From Rhynchopus euleeides (Eukaryota > Euglenozoa > Diplonemea > Diplonemida > Diplonemidae): a stretch of DNA of 64,000 nucleotides. Numbering within the stretch: position 1 is the stretch's first letter; each line of letters opens with the position of its first letter. Shown one piece after another: positions 1 through 9,448 of the stretch. The translations under genes were made by a program, and so were the position numbers. Location of the stretch: contig OY723318.1 in NCBI GenBank assembly GCA_963210315.1, positions 1,302,001 through 1,366,000 of the forward strand, given 5' to 3'. The notes below the pieces were generated by a model that was given only the letters and a program-made list of their open reading frames with translations, ran no database searches and had not been told where the DNA came from.

Positions 1-1
1 G

Positions 2-1708
2 CGCCTCTTCGGGCGTGAGGAGTGGGGCGACGTGTCGGCGTCGCACCGCGACTGGCTCGCGCAGGGCGGCGAAGGGGGTGTCGTGGAGACGGTCGCGGCG
101 GAGGGAGCGCCGGCCGGGATCGCCGTCGTGGACCTGGCGGCCGACGACGCTGGCGCGCGTCTGCTGGAATCGCTGCAGGCGACCGGCTTCGCGTACATCC
201 GCAACCACGACATCGAGGAGGGGGTGGTGGCACGTGCGTTCGGCATGTCGCAGCGCCTTTTCTCCGACGACGACTACAAACTGATCCAGAGGTGCATCGA
301 CCTGTTCGCGAAGCGCATGCAGATGCCGGAGAATCCGTATATGAAGTGCGCACCCGGCTACATTCCCTTCCAAGGCGAAGCCCTGAACGCGTCGCTCCGT
401 GGCGACCTGAAGGAAGCCTTCGACTACACCAGCTACCACTCGAAGCCCGCCGCCGCGCACCGCCCCGCCTGCGCGACTGCCGTGCCGCAGAACATCTGGC
501 CGCCGGAGGGCAAGGGCGGTGCGGTGCCTGCGGGGTTCCGGACCGCGTGCGAGGAGTTCATCTCGGAGAGCGAGAAGGTGGCGGAGCGGGTGCTGGCGCT
601 GCTGTGTGACGCGATCGGGCTGTCGGGCGAGGAACGTGCTGAGTTTCTGGGTGCGTTCGCCGATCCGCTGGTGGTCAGCAGGCTGCTGCGGTACAGCCCG
701 CAGGACGTGTCAGGGGTGACGCACGTGGGGCAGATGGGCGCCGGCAGCCACGTCGACTACGGGGCGCTGACGCTGATCGCGCAGACCTCTGCAGGGCTCG
801 AGGTGCTGTGCAAGGAGGGGTCGGGCGGCGGTGCGGAACAGGAGGGCAAGTGGGTACAGCTTCCTGTGATTCCGGGGACGCTGGTCGTCAACACCGGGTA
901 CATGCTCGAGAAGCTGACCAACGGCGCGCTGCCCGCCACGAAGCACCGTGTCATCAACAGGCAGAACGACTTCCGCTACTCCCTCGCAGTGTTCTTCGAC
1001 CCGAACCCTGCGGCTGTGGTCGCGCCCATGCGGCACTTCACCGCACCGACGGGCGGAGCTGCGCGGTACGCCCCGTGCGCCGCAGGCCAGAAGGGCGTTC
1101 TGAGCAAGAAGGCGGCACAGCACCCCTCGGACGCTGCGCAGCACGCACCAGTGGGGCAGCAGTTCAACGCGCAGTGGCGGTGCAATCAGTATCCGAGGCC
1201 GCAGCAGATGCCGCCGCAGCAGCAGGTGCCCGTGCAGGTACCGCATCTGGTGCCGCCGCATCAAGTGCCGCCGCAGCTGTCCCACATGCAGCAGGTGCAG
1301 TTCAACACGCAGCAGATGCCGCCGCCGCAGCAGCAGCAGCAGCAGCAGGACGCCCCGTGCGCCGCAGGCCAGAAGGACCTTCTGAGCAAGAAGGCGGCAC
1401 AGCACCCCTCGGACGATGCGCAGTCTGCGCAGCACCAGCACCAGCAGCAGCAGCAGCAGCAGCAGTACTCGCAGTTCGCGCAGCCTACCCTCGGCATGCA
1501 GCCTCCGCCGGTGCGGCTGCACGCGCTGACGGACTATTGGCGCGCGAAGAATTCGTTTCAGCAGCCGCAGCAGCAGCAGCAGCAGCACCATCACCATCAC
1601 CACCACCATTACCAGCCGCAGCACCAGCCGCAGCAGCACCATCACCATCACCAGCCGCAGCAGCAGAAGCAGAAGCAACAGCCACGCCAGCGGCCGCATG
1701 GGTCGTGA
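2..1708 (+). CDS. 2-oxoglutarate/Fe(II)-dependent oxygenase with Gln/His-rich C-terminal tail (5' end outside window)
   Basis: The frame is already open at base 2, so the N-terminus probably lies to the left. Numbering from base 32, residues about 25-345 form an isopenicillin-N-synthase-like dioxygenase: an N-terminal DIOX_N-like part (LLESLQATGFAYIRNHDI), then the double-stranded beta-helix core. The iron ligands are visible as H240 and D242 (GSHVDYGALTL) and H305 (TKHRVIN). R315 and S317 (RYS) would hold 2-oxoglutarate. Members oxidise small molecules; the substrate cannot be told. After residue 345 comes a 210-residue tail very rich in Gln, Pro and His, coded by CAG/CAC runs. It contains two copies, 94 codons apart (from bases 1068 and 1350), of a block beginning APCAAGQK. 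No intron is needed across the visible part. The enzyme call is firm; the tail's function is unknown. Confidence 0.88.
   Translation, partial: RLFGREEWGDVSASHRDWLAQGGEGGVVETVAAEGAPAGIAVVDLAADDAGARLLESLQATGFAYIRNHDIEEGVVARAFGMSQRLFSDDDYKLIQRCIDLFAKRMQMPENPYMKCAPGYIPFQGEALNASLRGDLKEAFDYTSYHSKPAAAHRPACATAVPQNIWPPEGKGGAVPAGFRTACEEFISESEKVAERVLALLCDAIGLSGEERAEFLGAFADPLVVSRLLRYSPQDVSGVTHVGQMGAGSHVDYGALTLIAQTSAGLEVLCKEGSGGGAEQEGKWVQLPVIPGTLVVNTGYMLEKLTNGALPATKHRVINRQNDFRYSLAVFFDPNPAAVVAPMRHFTAPTGGAARYAPCAAGQKGVLSKKAAQHPSDAAQHAPVGQQFNAQWRCNQYPRPQQMPPQQQVPVQVPHLVPPHQVPPQLSHMQQVQFNTQQMPPPQQQQQQQDAPCAAGQKDLLSKKAAQHPSDDAQSAQHQHQQQQQQQQYSQFAQPTLGMQPPPVRLHALTDYWRAKNSFQQPQQQQQQHHHHHHHHYQPQHQPQQHHHHHQPQQQKQKQQPRQRPHGS
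1068..1424 (+). repeat. Internal duplication in the oxygenase tail
   Basis: A block of about 75 bases starting at 1068 recurs almost unchanged at 1350, in the same reading frame. The protein motif is APCAAGQK followed by LSKKAAQHPSD. The two copies are separated by Gln-rich codons, and CAG/CAC microsatellite runs follow to base 1690. Confidence 0.85.
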
Positions 1709-2092
1709 CCTGCTGCGATTGGGATCCTCGCACGCCGGCGTGCGCCGTGAAATGCCTCACGGGCAGCCGGGCGGGAAGGGGCAGCCGTTGCCTCCTGTTG
1801 CGCCGTTGGCTCCGCTGAGGCTGCAGCGGCAGTGCGAAGCACAGCGACCCTCCTCCGCCCCCGCTTGTCGTTCCTCTCCTCACCCCTCACCCCTCACCCA
1901 GCCCCCTCGCCCTCTGCGAGAACGTTTCTCGAGGGAGCAGCGAAGCTGCCTGCCGGCTTTCTTGCCCAGGCCTGCGGCACTTCCGCCCCCTCGTCTGCAA
2001 CGAACAGCTCACGAAAGGGTGATTTAGGCCATTCCCGGCCGCGAAAATCCAAAAACGTGTTTTTTTCTACACACAACAAGAAGAAAGCTTGT
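1709..2092. other. Intergenic, downstream of the oxygenase
   Basis: No convincing coding sequence is seen. The first 300 bases are C-rich; from about 2030 the base composition becomes AT-richer. It probably includes the 3' untranslated region of the oxygenase gene, but no clear polyadenylation signal is recognised. Confidence 0.5.
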
Positions 2093-2200
2093 GGGGGTCT
2101 TCGCTGGTCGTTATCCTTCGTCAATCTTCGTCAGTTTTCGGCCAATTCAACTGGAAATGCACCAACATGCACTGACGACCACCCCGTAGCGAAGACCCCC
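2093..2200. mobile_element. 108-bp palindromic MITE, family 1, copy 1
   Basis: A 108-bp element with terminal inverted repeats GGGGGTCTTCGCT / AGCGAAGACCCCC. It is flanked on both sides by TGT (2090-2092 and 2201-2203), a 3-bp target duplication. Three other exact-length copies lie at 30567, 33587 and 49499. This copy is in reverse orientation to those. It has no coding capacity, so it is non-autonomous. Confidence 0.88.
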
Positions 2201-2204
2201 TGTC

Positions 2205-2570
2205 ACAGTGAAAAAGATAGTTGGCAGCGCTTTGGATGACAAACACAATCTACCTTGCCTTGTTGCTATGACTGTGCGCACAATCACACCAACCTTCATC
2301 AGGCAAAACACGTGAGGTTTGTTCGCCCGGGGTTTGGCGCACAAACAACGCCTTATCTTTTTCCACGTTTTTCCCCTTTGCCGCGTAAAAGTGTCACTTC
2401 AACTCTGCCGCTCTTTCTCTACTGTTGATACTTTGTTTGATGCGTTGACGCTTCCACACACACTTACAAACCCACTTGCCTGATGAAGGGGGTGGTGTGT
2501 AGAGCACGTTTGGCAGAGCTGAATGGCACTTTCCGCGCAAAAGTCGTGTGCGTAACAAAAAATGCAAAAG
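2205..2570. repeat. Dispersed repeat blocks shared with 15.0-15.2 kb and 24.6-24.8 kb
   Basis: Bases 2205-2370 are closely similar, in the same orientation, to 24660-24830 (shared stretch TCTACCTTGCCTTGTTG). Bases 2390-2570 are similar in inverted orientation to about 15050-15232 (shared stretch TGGCAGAGCTGAATG versus CATTCAGCTCTGCCA). No open frame is conserved between copies, so these are non-coding dispersed repeats, possibly remains of larger elements. Confidence 0.7.
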
Positions 2571-2689
2571 GCAGCCTCCCGGGGGGTTGAGGCATTCTGT
2601 GTGGGAAGCGTCAACGCATCGGAAACAAATACCGTAAAACATGGTTGCATAGCGGCCGTTTTAAAAATTCCCTTGTATTTTGTGGACTT

Positions 2690-2745
2690 GCAAAAACGGC
2701 CGCTGATTTTCAGCATTTTAAAAAACGGCCGTTTTTTTTACCTGG
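2690..2745. repeat. Paired ACGGCCGT motifs
   Basis: AAAACGGCCGC and AAACGGCCGTTTT lie 40 bases apart in an AT-rich context. The same palindromic core ACGGCCGT recurs at 4185-4235, near both ends of the element at 6360-10544, and once near 63762. It may be a subterminal binding motif of a transposon family. Confidence 0.5.
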
Positions 2746-2759
2746 GAATTTTGTATGGG

Positions 2760-3930
2760 GCGTGGGTCAGCAGGCGAGATCCCACCACCAGGAGTGCCTC
2801 CCCACTGCAAGGGATACCCTGCAGCAAGCATTGTGAGCGCGCCTTCAAGTATGATGCGAAGAGTTCAGACTTCGTGGACCACTTTGACGGACCGCGCCAT
2901 ATCAAGAAGAAGAAGAACGCAGCGTTGAAAGTGCAGAGCCAGGGAAACAGCTGGCGCTGTCGGAGTGCGATACCCTCAGTGGCAGTCTTGCAACTTCGGA
3001 TCGCCCGGGGTGCGTTGTTCACCGGATCACCGGCTGGCATGGTGCATGATGCTGTCAAGAAGTGTGTCCCGAGGAGGGGCTGAACATGGTTGCGGCCAAT
3101 CTAGGCACGTGTGTCGTGGATGACCGTGCAGGCAGAGGTGGGTGTCGCTCACTGGCATCAGGGCTCTTCCGACAGAGCTTTCCCTTGATCTCGGCGACAG
3201 CACCCCGGCTGAGAAGGACACCGCCTTCGCTGATTTATTCCCGAAGGCACGGGCGATCATCCCGGGCAATATGCAGCACCAGCTGGATGGGTTCACGACC
3301 GCACTGGCGCTGAAGGATGTGCTGTGCCACATCTCTGACGCAGCTGAGAGGGAGAAGCAGGCGAGCAAGACGGCACCACCGGCCGTGCGATCCCGCTTCT
3401 CTCCGACACACACTACCTGCACCGCTTGAGTGGATCTGCACCTTGCACCACGTCCCCGGGCATTTATACAATCTTCCGGGCCCGCTGCAGGACAGCGGCC
3501 CTGCTACGTGTGCGTCGCTTCTGCGGTTGGCAGAGATGCCCACGAAATCGCTGGGCTCGAGTCCCACCTGCAGGCCGCCGTCCGCCTGACGGCACCCCTC
3601 GCATCGCTGCTCCAGAAGTACTGCGATGCGCAGCTGGGTGTGCCAACGGCGTGCCCCTGTCGACGCAGTGTACACCGACATTGAGAAAGTGTCTGAGGTG
3701 GGGAAGTACGACCCCCCAGTGCCCCTGGCAGGGGAGCTGGCCTGGGCTGGCGACCGCATGCGCAGAAGGTGGGACGGCACGGAATCAGGGAAGTCCTTCT
3801 GGTTTGCGGTCCGCCGTCTGTGCCCGAGCGCGTACGGCCGCATGAGTCGTAGGGGTGTCAGAACCCCGGTGCCACCTCCCCTCTGTTTCGGGGAGTTCAC
3901 GAGCGGGGCCTGGGTGATCTACGACTAGGC
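2760..3930 (+). pseudogene. Decayed zinc-finger gene, possibly a hAT-like transposase remnant
   Basis: A run of overlapping short open frames in all three plus-strand frames, with coding-like composition but several frame changes. The best-preserved part is at 2820-2930: CSKHCERAF, then DFVDHFDGPRHIKKKKN, a C-x-C/H-x-H pattern like the BED-type fingers of hAT transposases (compare SHVGTKGH in the protein at 34181). Later pieces read LFPKARAIIPGNMQHQLDG (about 3240) and DAVYTDIEKVSEVGKYD (about 3665). No catalytic transposase motif is recognised, so the family assignment rests on the finger alone. A low-expressed gene with unseen introns is possible but less likely. Confidence 0.4.
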
Positions 3931-4353
3931 CACCACGTTCCGAGGGTGTGCTGGATTTCTGGGACAACCCGGGGGCGAACCGGGCTGCTACACTCCTCTC
4001 TGCTCTCGGGTGTCTGCTGCTTGTCGAGCGACAGGCAGGGCGGAAGCCATTTTTCTTTGTACAGTCGACAGAGAATCGCAGTGCCCAATGTCATGTGCAG
4101 GCAACAGGGAGTTGTCAAGTGTGTTTCCTCAGCTCGGTACGGTAAGCAGGAGGCGAATCTCCAAAGGAAAATAGGAGGGGGAAAAAAACGGCCGTTTTTT
4201 CGCCAACAAAACATGAAAACGGCCGTTTTTATATTTCGGTAGCGGGAACTGAGGTAGTGAATTCTCAGAAAATCCACTCCCTCCATGACGGCCGTTATGA
4301 CACTATGGTAAAAGGAAATATTGTGGACCGTAATAAAGGTGAACCGTACTATA

Positions 4354-4420
4354 GGTGGACCGTAAAAAAGATGGAACAAATGGGATTTTTCCGGAACTTG
4401 GAACATTTTTACGGTCCACC
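4354..4420. mobile_element. 67-bp palindromic MITE, family 2, copy 1
   Basis: It starts GGTGGACCGTAAAAA and ends TTTTTACGGTCCACC, so the ends are inverted repeats of about 15 bp. It is flanked by TA on both sides, suggesting a TA target site. A related half-copy (GTGGACCGTAATAAAGG) lies just upstream at 4323. Confidence 0.7.
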
Positions 4421-5039
4421 TATTTTACGGTTGGGATAGTCAACTTGGCCGTTTTTTATACGAGTTCGAAGCGACGAAGTCGCGAAGGAACCAAGGAAAT
4501 CGTACGACTGAAGCTTCAGGATTAACACCACAGGGCCTCACACATAGTGTGCTCAACACATAGTGTGGGCTCAACATCGTCCGGAACTGTTCTGCCACAG
4601 TTTCTGCAGGGTGTATTACACTAAAGCGAAAGGAGTACGATTTCCCTGAATGTTCCGGGCACTGATTCACGAATTTACATCTGGAGGGAGCCCGGTAGTC
4701 TCACCTGCTGTCTGGGCGCCCTGCCGTACTGTGGCTGCTTATGTGGGCGAGCGCAGCAGGTTCTACTTCTACCGGAACGCTCCTTGCATGGTACTACACT
4801 TCTCGAGGTGTGGTGGTGGGTGAGTCTCGAGGCGAGTGGTGATCGTGCCCTTTCCACATGCAGGGAGGTTGCTTCTCTTGCTGGTGTTGGTTGCGGTGGT
4901 GGAGGGAGGGTCCAAAGCTGTGAGGTCGGGAGGCCTACGTGTGGGAGTCTGCGGCGTGGAGGCCGCAGTCCGCGCCCCGCAACCCACCAGCCCGCGGGCG
5001 AAAAACGCATTGTCTTTTCCATATTCAGTCCCAATCAAT

Positions 5040-5107
5040 GGTGGACCGTAAAAATGATGGGACGTTTGGCCTTTTTTTGGGAACTTGGAACATTTTTACG
5101 GTCCACC
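5040..5107. mobile_element. 68-bp palindromic MITE, family 2, copy 2
   Basis: Same ends as the copy at 4354 (GGTGGACCGTAAAAA / TTTTTACGGTCCACC) and the same inner motif GGAACTTGGAACAT. No clear target duplication is visible here. Confidence 0.7.
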
Positions 5108-5478
5108 CTTTTTCCGTTTACGGTACGAGCGAAGACCCTTGAAAGAGCGGCTGTACTGGAGTGATACTCTTTTTCACCTTCCGAGACACAGGTGCAGCTG
5201 TCCCGCATCAATAAGGAAGAAGGAAGCACGGTTGCTACGCTTTTCCCCGTGAGGGGTGCCACGCACAGGGCTTTTGCTTCCCGTCTCCTTCATGTAATGC
5301 CGACTGTTGTGTTGTTCACCAGGACCCACACCACTTTCACGAAGAGACTTCAGTCTTCGGGATGCTGCACATTGTGGCAGCTGTTGCCTCACACAGCGTG
5401 GTCTGAATCCTTTCCTCCCCTTATCACACAACAAGCAGGTGTGGAGGCACGGCCCTCGCCCAACAATCTGTGCAGGAA

Positions 5479-6359
5479 ATGGTGACATGGCGCAGTGTCG
5501 TCAGCCGGAACGGTGCTGCCGATGCATTCGAGAGCCGCTCCCGCGAGACGTTGCTGCAGACAGCGGTGGTGCTGTTAGCCTTGGGAATCTTCTCAGGACA
5601 CCGCATTGTTTCGGTGCCACTGCACCTGGGTATGTGTTCTGGAATCGCGTTGGGTACCCTCGGTGTGGTCGTGCTGCTGTGGGGTATCAGCATGAGGAGG
5701 TACACACACACCTTCATGGCGTTCTTTGTCGGCATCGTGTCGACTGCCATCTGCATGGCTGACGTCCACTTCTACCAAGCTGACCTGCAGGTGGCGTGGC
5801 CAGGGTTTGTCTGCATCATCGATCTCATCCTGGTGATGCGCCTCGACCACCGCTTTGCGACTGGCGTGGTGTGCTTCGTGGTGCTGTGGCTGCTGATCAC
5901 CTTGGTCGAACGCCTGACACGCTTCGGGCTTTTCGACGTCGCTCTGACCCACAGCTACGATGAGCGCCGGGAACACTTCATCACTTTATTGATCAACTGC
6001 GACAATCCTCCCTGCAAAAGCGACTTCTGGGCTTCCTTGACGTATCAATCAGTTGCGATTCTCATCTTCCTGATCGACTTCATCGCGACACGCGGGTTCG
6101 CACGACAGGTGCTGTCGGAGCAGGCAGCGATGCAGAGCATCATCGCAACTGTGGAGAAGATAGCGTCGCTGCTGGCAGCCTACGACGTTGACGCCGTGTC
6201 ACGCATCCTAGGGGACGACAGCCACGTGCTCCCGGAGGCGATGCGTGCTGCGCTGCTGCATCTGGAGCAGAACCTGCGTGCGTACCGCCCCTACCTCCCC
6301 AGGTCCTGCCTCCCGTGCGAGATGTGGGTTGACGACACTGTGGATATTCCCCCAAAGGT
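5479..6359 (+). pseudogene. Membrane cyclase-like copy A, N-terminal half (interrupted by transposon)
   Basis: The frame opens at the ATG of MVTWRSVVSRNGAADAFESR, the first ATG shared by all copies in this family. The half holds six hydrophobic segments, so a six-helix membrane anchor is likely, followed by the linker common to all copies (QVLSEQAAMQS, AAYDVDAVSRILGDD, LEQNLRAYRPYLP). It stops at the codons PKV, where a 4185-bp element entered. The continuation is at 10551. Joining 5479-6359 to 10551-11487 gives an uninterrupted frame of 605 residues, so the insertion is the only visible lesion. As it stands, the gene would make a protein ending about 14 residues into the element. Confidence 0.85.
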
Positions 6360-6451
6360 CATAGTACTGGAACGGCCGTCACGACGGTTATTAGGAATTT
6401 AGCTGGACAGAAAACGGCCGTGAAATTTTTGAAGAAATTTCACGGCCGTGA

Positions 6452-7027
6452 ATTTTGGGGGAAAAAATGGTCCCCTTTTTCCCACACTGTTTTTTGCACT
6501 GATCAGTCGGGGAACAATTTTTTAGCACATTTATGATGCGTGAAGTGTAGGAGTGCTTCCGACGATCCTGTTCCTTTTCTGTGTGTCCAGCTATCTCGTG
6601 TTCACATGTGCTCCACACCCACATCAAAGCAGCAGGCTGGGTGGTGGAAGCTTCAATGCATCATGAAGGTTTCCCGTACAGTAGTACCGGTAGTGAAGGG
6701 GAAACTTTGTTTGTACGAACGGTGCCTGCTAGTGCATGTGTGCAGGATACCGAACGCTGCCACGAGTCTTTTTAGTGCGAAAAGCTAGCTGTTCTTGCAA
6801 AAAAGACTTGGAGTTGCGTTCTTTGTTTGTACGAACGGTCACTTTATATTTTTGTAAGTTCGGCGTAGCCAACTCAGGAAACTTTTCACCGTGCGGATCC
6901 TTGCGAACACTTCACACGCCCGGCAGGCTGTGGGGTGTTCTGCGTTCGAAGAACACAAACTGTCGTTGCTACCTTCTCTCTTGAGATTCACTCGGTTGCA
7001 TTAGTTTTTCCTCCCCCCTCCTTTTCA
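6452..7027. other. Left non-coding part of the 4.2 kb element
   Basis: No gene is seen between the left subterminal motifs and the end of the RNase H frame. The sequence GTTTGTACGAACGGT occurs twice (about 6707 and 6825), each time near a GC-poor stretch; this is a short direct repeat that could mark a retroelement end. Confidence 0.45.
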
Positions 7028-7765
7028 TCATAAACGCGTATACTGATCAGCGATGTTTTCGCTCGACTTGACGTATTCGGGGTCGACCCTGCATCCGTGA
7101 GCTTCCGCAAGCTGGCAGATCCCATCAAGCCAGTGCTGTGCCCCGACGACGTGTGACACTCCCTTCCGGATGGCTCCGATAACCGCCTGGTTGTCGCCAA
7201 ACAGGATGATACGGTGGTTCTCCCATCGGTGCCTGCTGCAGACTAGTTTCACGGCCTTGTAAGCAGCGAAGAGCTCCTTCATGTATATAGTCTCCCCGCG
7301 GAGGTCGCCCCAGAACTTACCGTGGTGAGCCTGTAAATCGTCCAGCACCACGGCCCAACCCGACAGGCTGGCATCGCACACGACCTGAACCGTCGGGAGC
7401 TCCCGCCTTGACCATGACTGCCATGGGTTCTGTGCCAGAGACTCCGTCTGTTGATGCAGAGCCCGAGACACCTCGTCAGAGAGCGTGTACAGATCGTCCC
7501 AGGGAAGGCGGAGTTGGGAGGTAGTCGACATCCACGTGAGGATCTTCAGGGCGCCGTGCAGTGGTAGACGCAGTGCATGAAACCTCCACAGGAAAGCTCC
7601 GCTGATCCGCCACCACAAACGCAGGGGGGCCCGGCCCAGCGCCAGCAGGGCACGGGCTGCTGGAAGCGTCTTCGCAACCCACGCAGGATACATGCGCCAT
7701 CGGCGCAGCCGCAGGTTAACCTCAATCCCCAGGAGTGTATGCAGCGGGGTATTCGTATTCTCCGA
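7028..7765 (-). CDS. RNase H domain of a YR retrotransposon
   Basis: The frame reads into a DIRS-type RNase H: VCDASLSGWAVVL (first Asp), MKELFAAYKAV (Glu), LFGDNQAVIGAI (second Asp) and ENIADQYTRL (last Asp, in the N-x-AD-x-x-S/T-R pattern typical of YR-element RNase H). Upstream, NTPLHTLLGIEVNL matches the RT thumb/connection. The open frame itself extends to 7888, but coding sense switches from the RT frame at about 7755, so RT and RNase H are in different frames. This could be a programmed frameshift or a decay mutation. It lies directly downstream of the RT on the same strand. Confidence 0.8.
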   Translation of the reverse strand, partial: SENTNTPLHTLLGIEVNLRLRRWRMYPAWVAKTLPAARALLALGRAPLRLWWRISGAFLWRFHALRLPLHGALKILTWMSTTSQLRLPWDDLYTLSDEVSRALHQQTESLAQNPWQSWSRRELPTVQVVCDASLSGWAVVLDDLQAHHGKFWGDLRGETIYMKELFAAYKAVKLVCSRHRWENHRIILFGDNQAVIGAIRKGVSHVVGAQHWLDGICQLAEAHGCRVDPEYVKSSENIADQYTRL

Positions 7766-8680
7766 TGACCACCTGATACCTTCTGCACAGCGTTGTGAAC
7801 GTCTCGTGTACTTGGAACAGCGCGATGCTGTCGCCGCTGAAGATTGCGTTGTCGATCCACGCCAGGCCCTGTGCCTCGACATTGGCACAGCTCTCCTGCA
7901 CGAGTAGGTTTGTCACCGCCTGGGCCGCCTGGGGCGCTGGTGCGTACCCCATCGGTAGCCGGGTCATGCGGCGATGACGTTGACAGGCCCTAAAACCGAA
8001 GAAGTGGCGCACTTCGAGGGGAACACCGAATTGAAAAAAGAAGGATTTGAAGTCAAACTGCCTGACCAGGGTTCCACTGAATACGGTAGCCAGAATCTCG
8101 TCGTATGAGGGCAACTGGCAGCGGGGGAGGTCAGACATATCCAGGGCGTCGTTGATAGCCCTGCATGACATAATAACCGCAGGGCACCCGGCACCTTCTT
8201 CGGGACACAGAACACCCCCTGATACCACGTGACCCCAGAGGCAGCCTTCGGGGAGGGGCTCCGTGATGCCCAGGGAGTCAAGACGCTCCACATGTGGCAC
8301 TATCCTGGTGTTCGGGGGGCCTGGCCGTGGCTTCAGGTTGAAATTCACCCGGCGTCTGAGGAATTCGGCATCGCGGAACCATTGGAAGTTCTCACGCAAG
8401 GCAGGGAAGGCCCTCAGCATATCCTCGATGTAGATGGTGCGGGTCGCCTCAGAAATGACCCCTTCGTAGGCGGCTCTTGGTGCAGCGGCGAAATGAGCAT
8501 CAGCCCAGGCCGTTGCATAGTCATATCCTTTTAGAAACAGGCGGAAAGGCGCTGCCCGATACACGCTGCCCACTGAGGCAAGCGAATCCCCCGAGTCACT
8601 CACTGTAGAGTCTGTGTCGCTTCCTTCGACTGCACCGTCGTCTGCCAGAGATGGTGAGGAAGGTATCCTTCGGTCGAAGT
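7722..8680 (-). CDS. Reverse transcriptase domain of a YR retrotransposon
   Basis: Reading leftward, the frame gives ADAHFAAAPRAAYEGVI, the template/primer region, then CRAINDALDMSDLPRCQLPS and VRQFDFKSFFFQFGV (first catalytic Asp motif), FFGFRACQRHRRMTRLPMGY (finger/palm motif before the active site), and GLAWIDNAIF at the YxDD position. The active-site pair is thus Asp-Asn (WIDN) instead of Asp-Asp. The frame stays open to 9509, but to the right of about 8680 it overlaps the recombinase, which is in another frame. The product would copy element RNA into DNA. The stop at 7722 falls after the frame switch to RNase H. Confidence 0.8.
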
Positions 8681-9448
8681 CGGATTGCGGTGCCGAGCCA
8701 GCAGTTGGGCAGAAGCCTGGCCCGCCACCTCTGCCGTCCTCTTCAGGGCGCTCCGTCTGACCCCATGCGACAGAATGTGCAGAGACTGCCGGAGGAAAGT
8801 GTTGTACTCTGTGTACTTCAGCCCTTGGAACAGGGCACCCTCCGGACTCTGAGACTGGCGATGAGCGACCCATCGTCGAAGCAGCCCGATGTACTTGCCC
8901 TTCGCGGGGAGCATGAGGGCCTGGCCCCTCCAGTGTAGGTCTGTCTTGCCGCCCAGGAAAGTCACCATGATGTCGCCGGAGGCCAGGAAACGGATATCGC
9001 AGCTGCGGAGCCTCTCCAGGTCGCTCCATCTGCACCCCGTGCTCCACTGTAGAGCGAGTGCCACTGCGGCCCGGGACAACGGCGGGGTAAACTGCGTTGA
9101 AGACCTGCACTTGCGAGATGGTTGTCGGTTCGGCCCTCTTCGGGGGGGGAAATCTGCAGTGTGGCCCGGCGGAAAGCCTCCTGGGGGGGGAATTTTTGAC
9201 ATCCTGTGATATGTTAAGTACTGCCGGGCGCTGGCCGCGCTGATCTGTCCTTGTTGCAGTAGGGTCCTGAGCCACATCAGGAAAGCTCTCTCGGGGTCCA
9301 CGTGCGGGTCGTGCACCTCGAGCTGTTGTCGGAACTGGCGCGCTCGGGCCTCCACCGATACCATGGCCCGGAGCGAACTGTCCCGGTAGCACGTCGCCAG
9401 AAACGTGCTGGTGTCCAGCTCCAGCTCGCTGAACACATCCTCGGACAC
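8600..9448 (-). CDS. Tyrosine recombinase (integrase) of a YR retrotransposon
   Basis: A 282-residue frame carrying the complete catalytic set of a tyrosine recombinase: R140 in STGCRWSDLERL, H228 and R231 in HGVRR, H253 in ARHRNPTSTE, and the nucleophile Y262 in EGYLPHH. An N-terminal helical part (residues 1-80) fits the SAM-like core-binding domain. It would join and resolve the circular DNA intermediate. The gene lies upstream of the RT on the same strand, giving the order YR-RT-RNase H. This is unlike DIRS and Ngaro, where the recombinase is last; VIPER elements of trypanosomes are the family I know with this order. A poly-G stretch near 9183 could hide a frameshift at residues 85-100. 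Confidence 0.85.
   Translation of the reverse strand: MSEDVFSELELDTSTFLATCYRDSSLRAMVSVEARARQFRQQLEVHDPHVDPERAFLMWLRTLLQQGQISAASARQYLTYHRMSKIPPPGGFPPGHTADFPPRRGPNRQPSRKCRSSTQFTPPLSRAAVALALQWSTGCRWSDLERLRSCDIRFLASGDIMVTFLGGKTDLHWRGQALMLPAKGKYIGLLRRWVAHRQSQSPEGALFQGLKYTEYNTFLRQSLHILSHGVRRSALKRTAEVAGQASAQLLARHRNPTSTEGYLPHHLWQTTVQSKEATQTLQ

Larger units (their letters stand above)
3931..5478. other. Intergenic repeats upstream of cyclase copy A
   Basis: No gene is supported. The stretch holds two ACGGCCGT motifs at 4185-4235, the two small palindromes listed separately (4354 and 5040), and from about 5190 a leader region resembling the upstream regions of other cyclase copies (for example CACAACAAGCAGGTGTGGA near 5427 and 12238). 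The last 60 bases before 5479 are in the cyclase frame but carry a 1-base loss shared with copy C relative to copies B and D. Confidence 0.5.

Noticed and set aside
710-1699. Minus-strand frame of 329 codons, Leu-rich
   Set aside because: It is the complement of the CAG/CAC-coded oxygenase tail; Leu runs are by-products of CTG codons.
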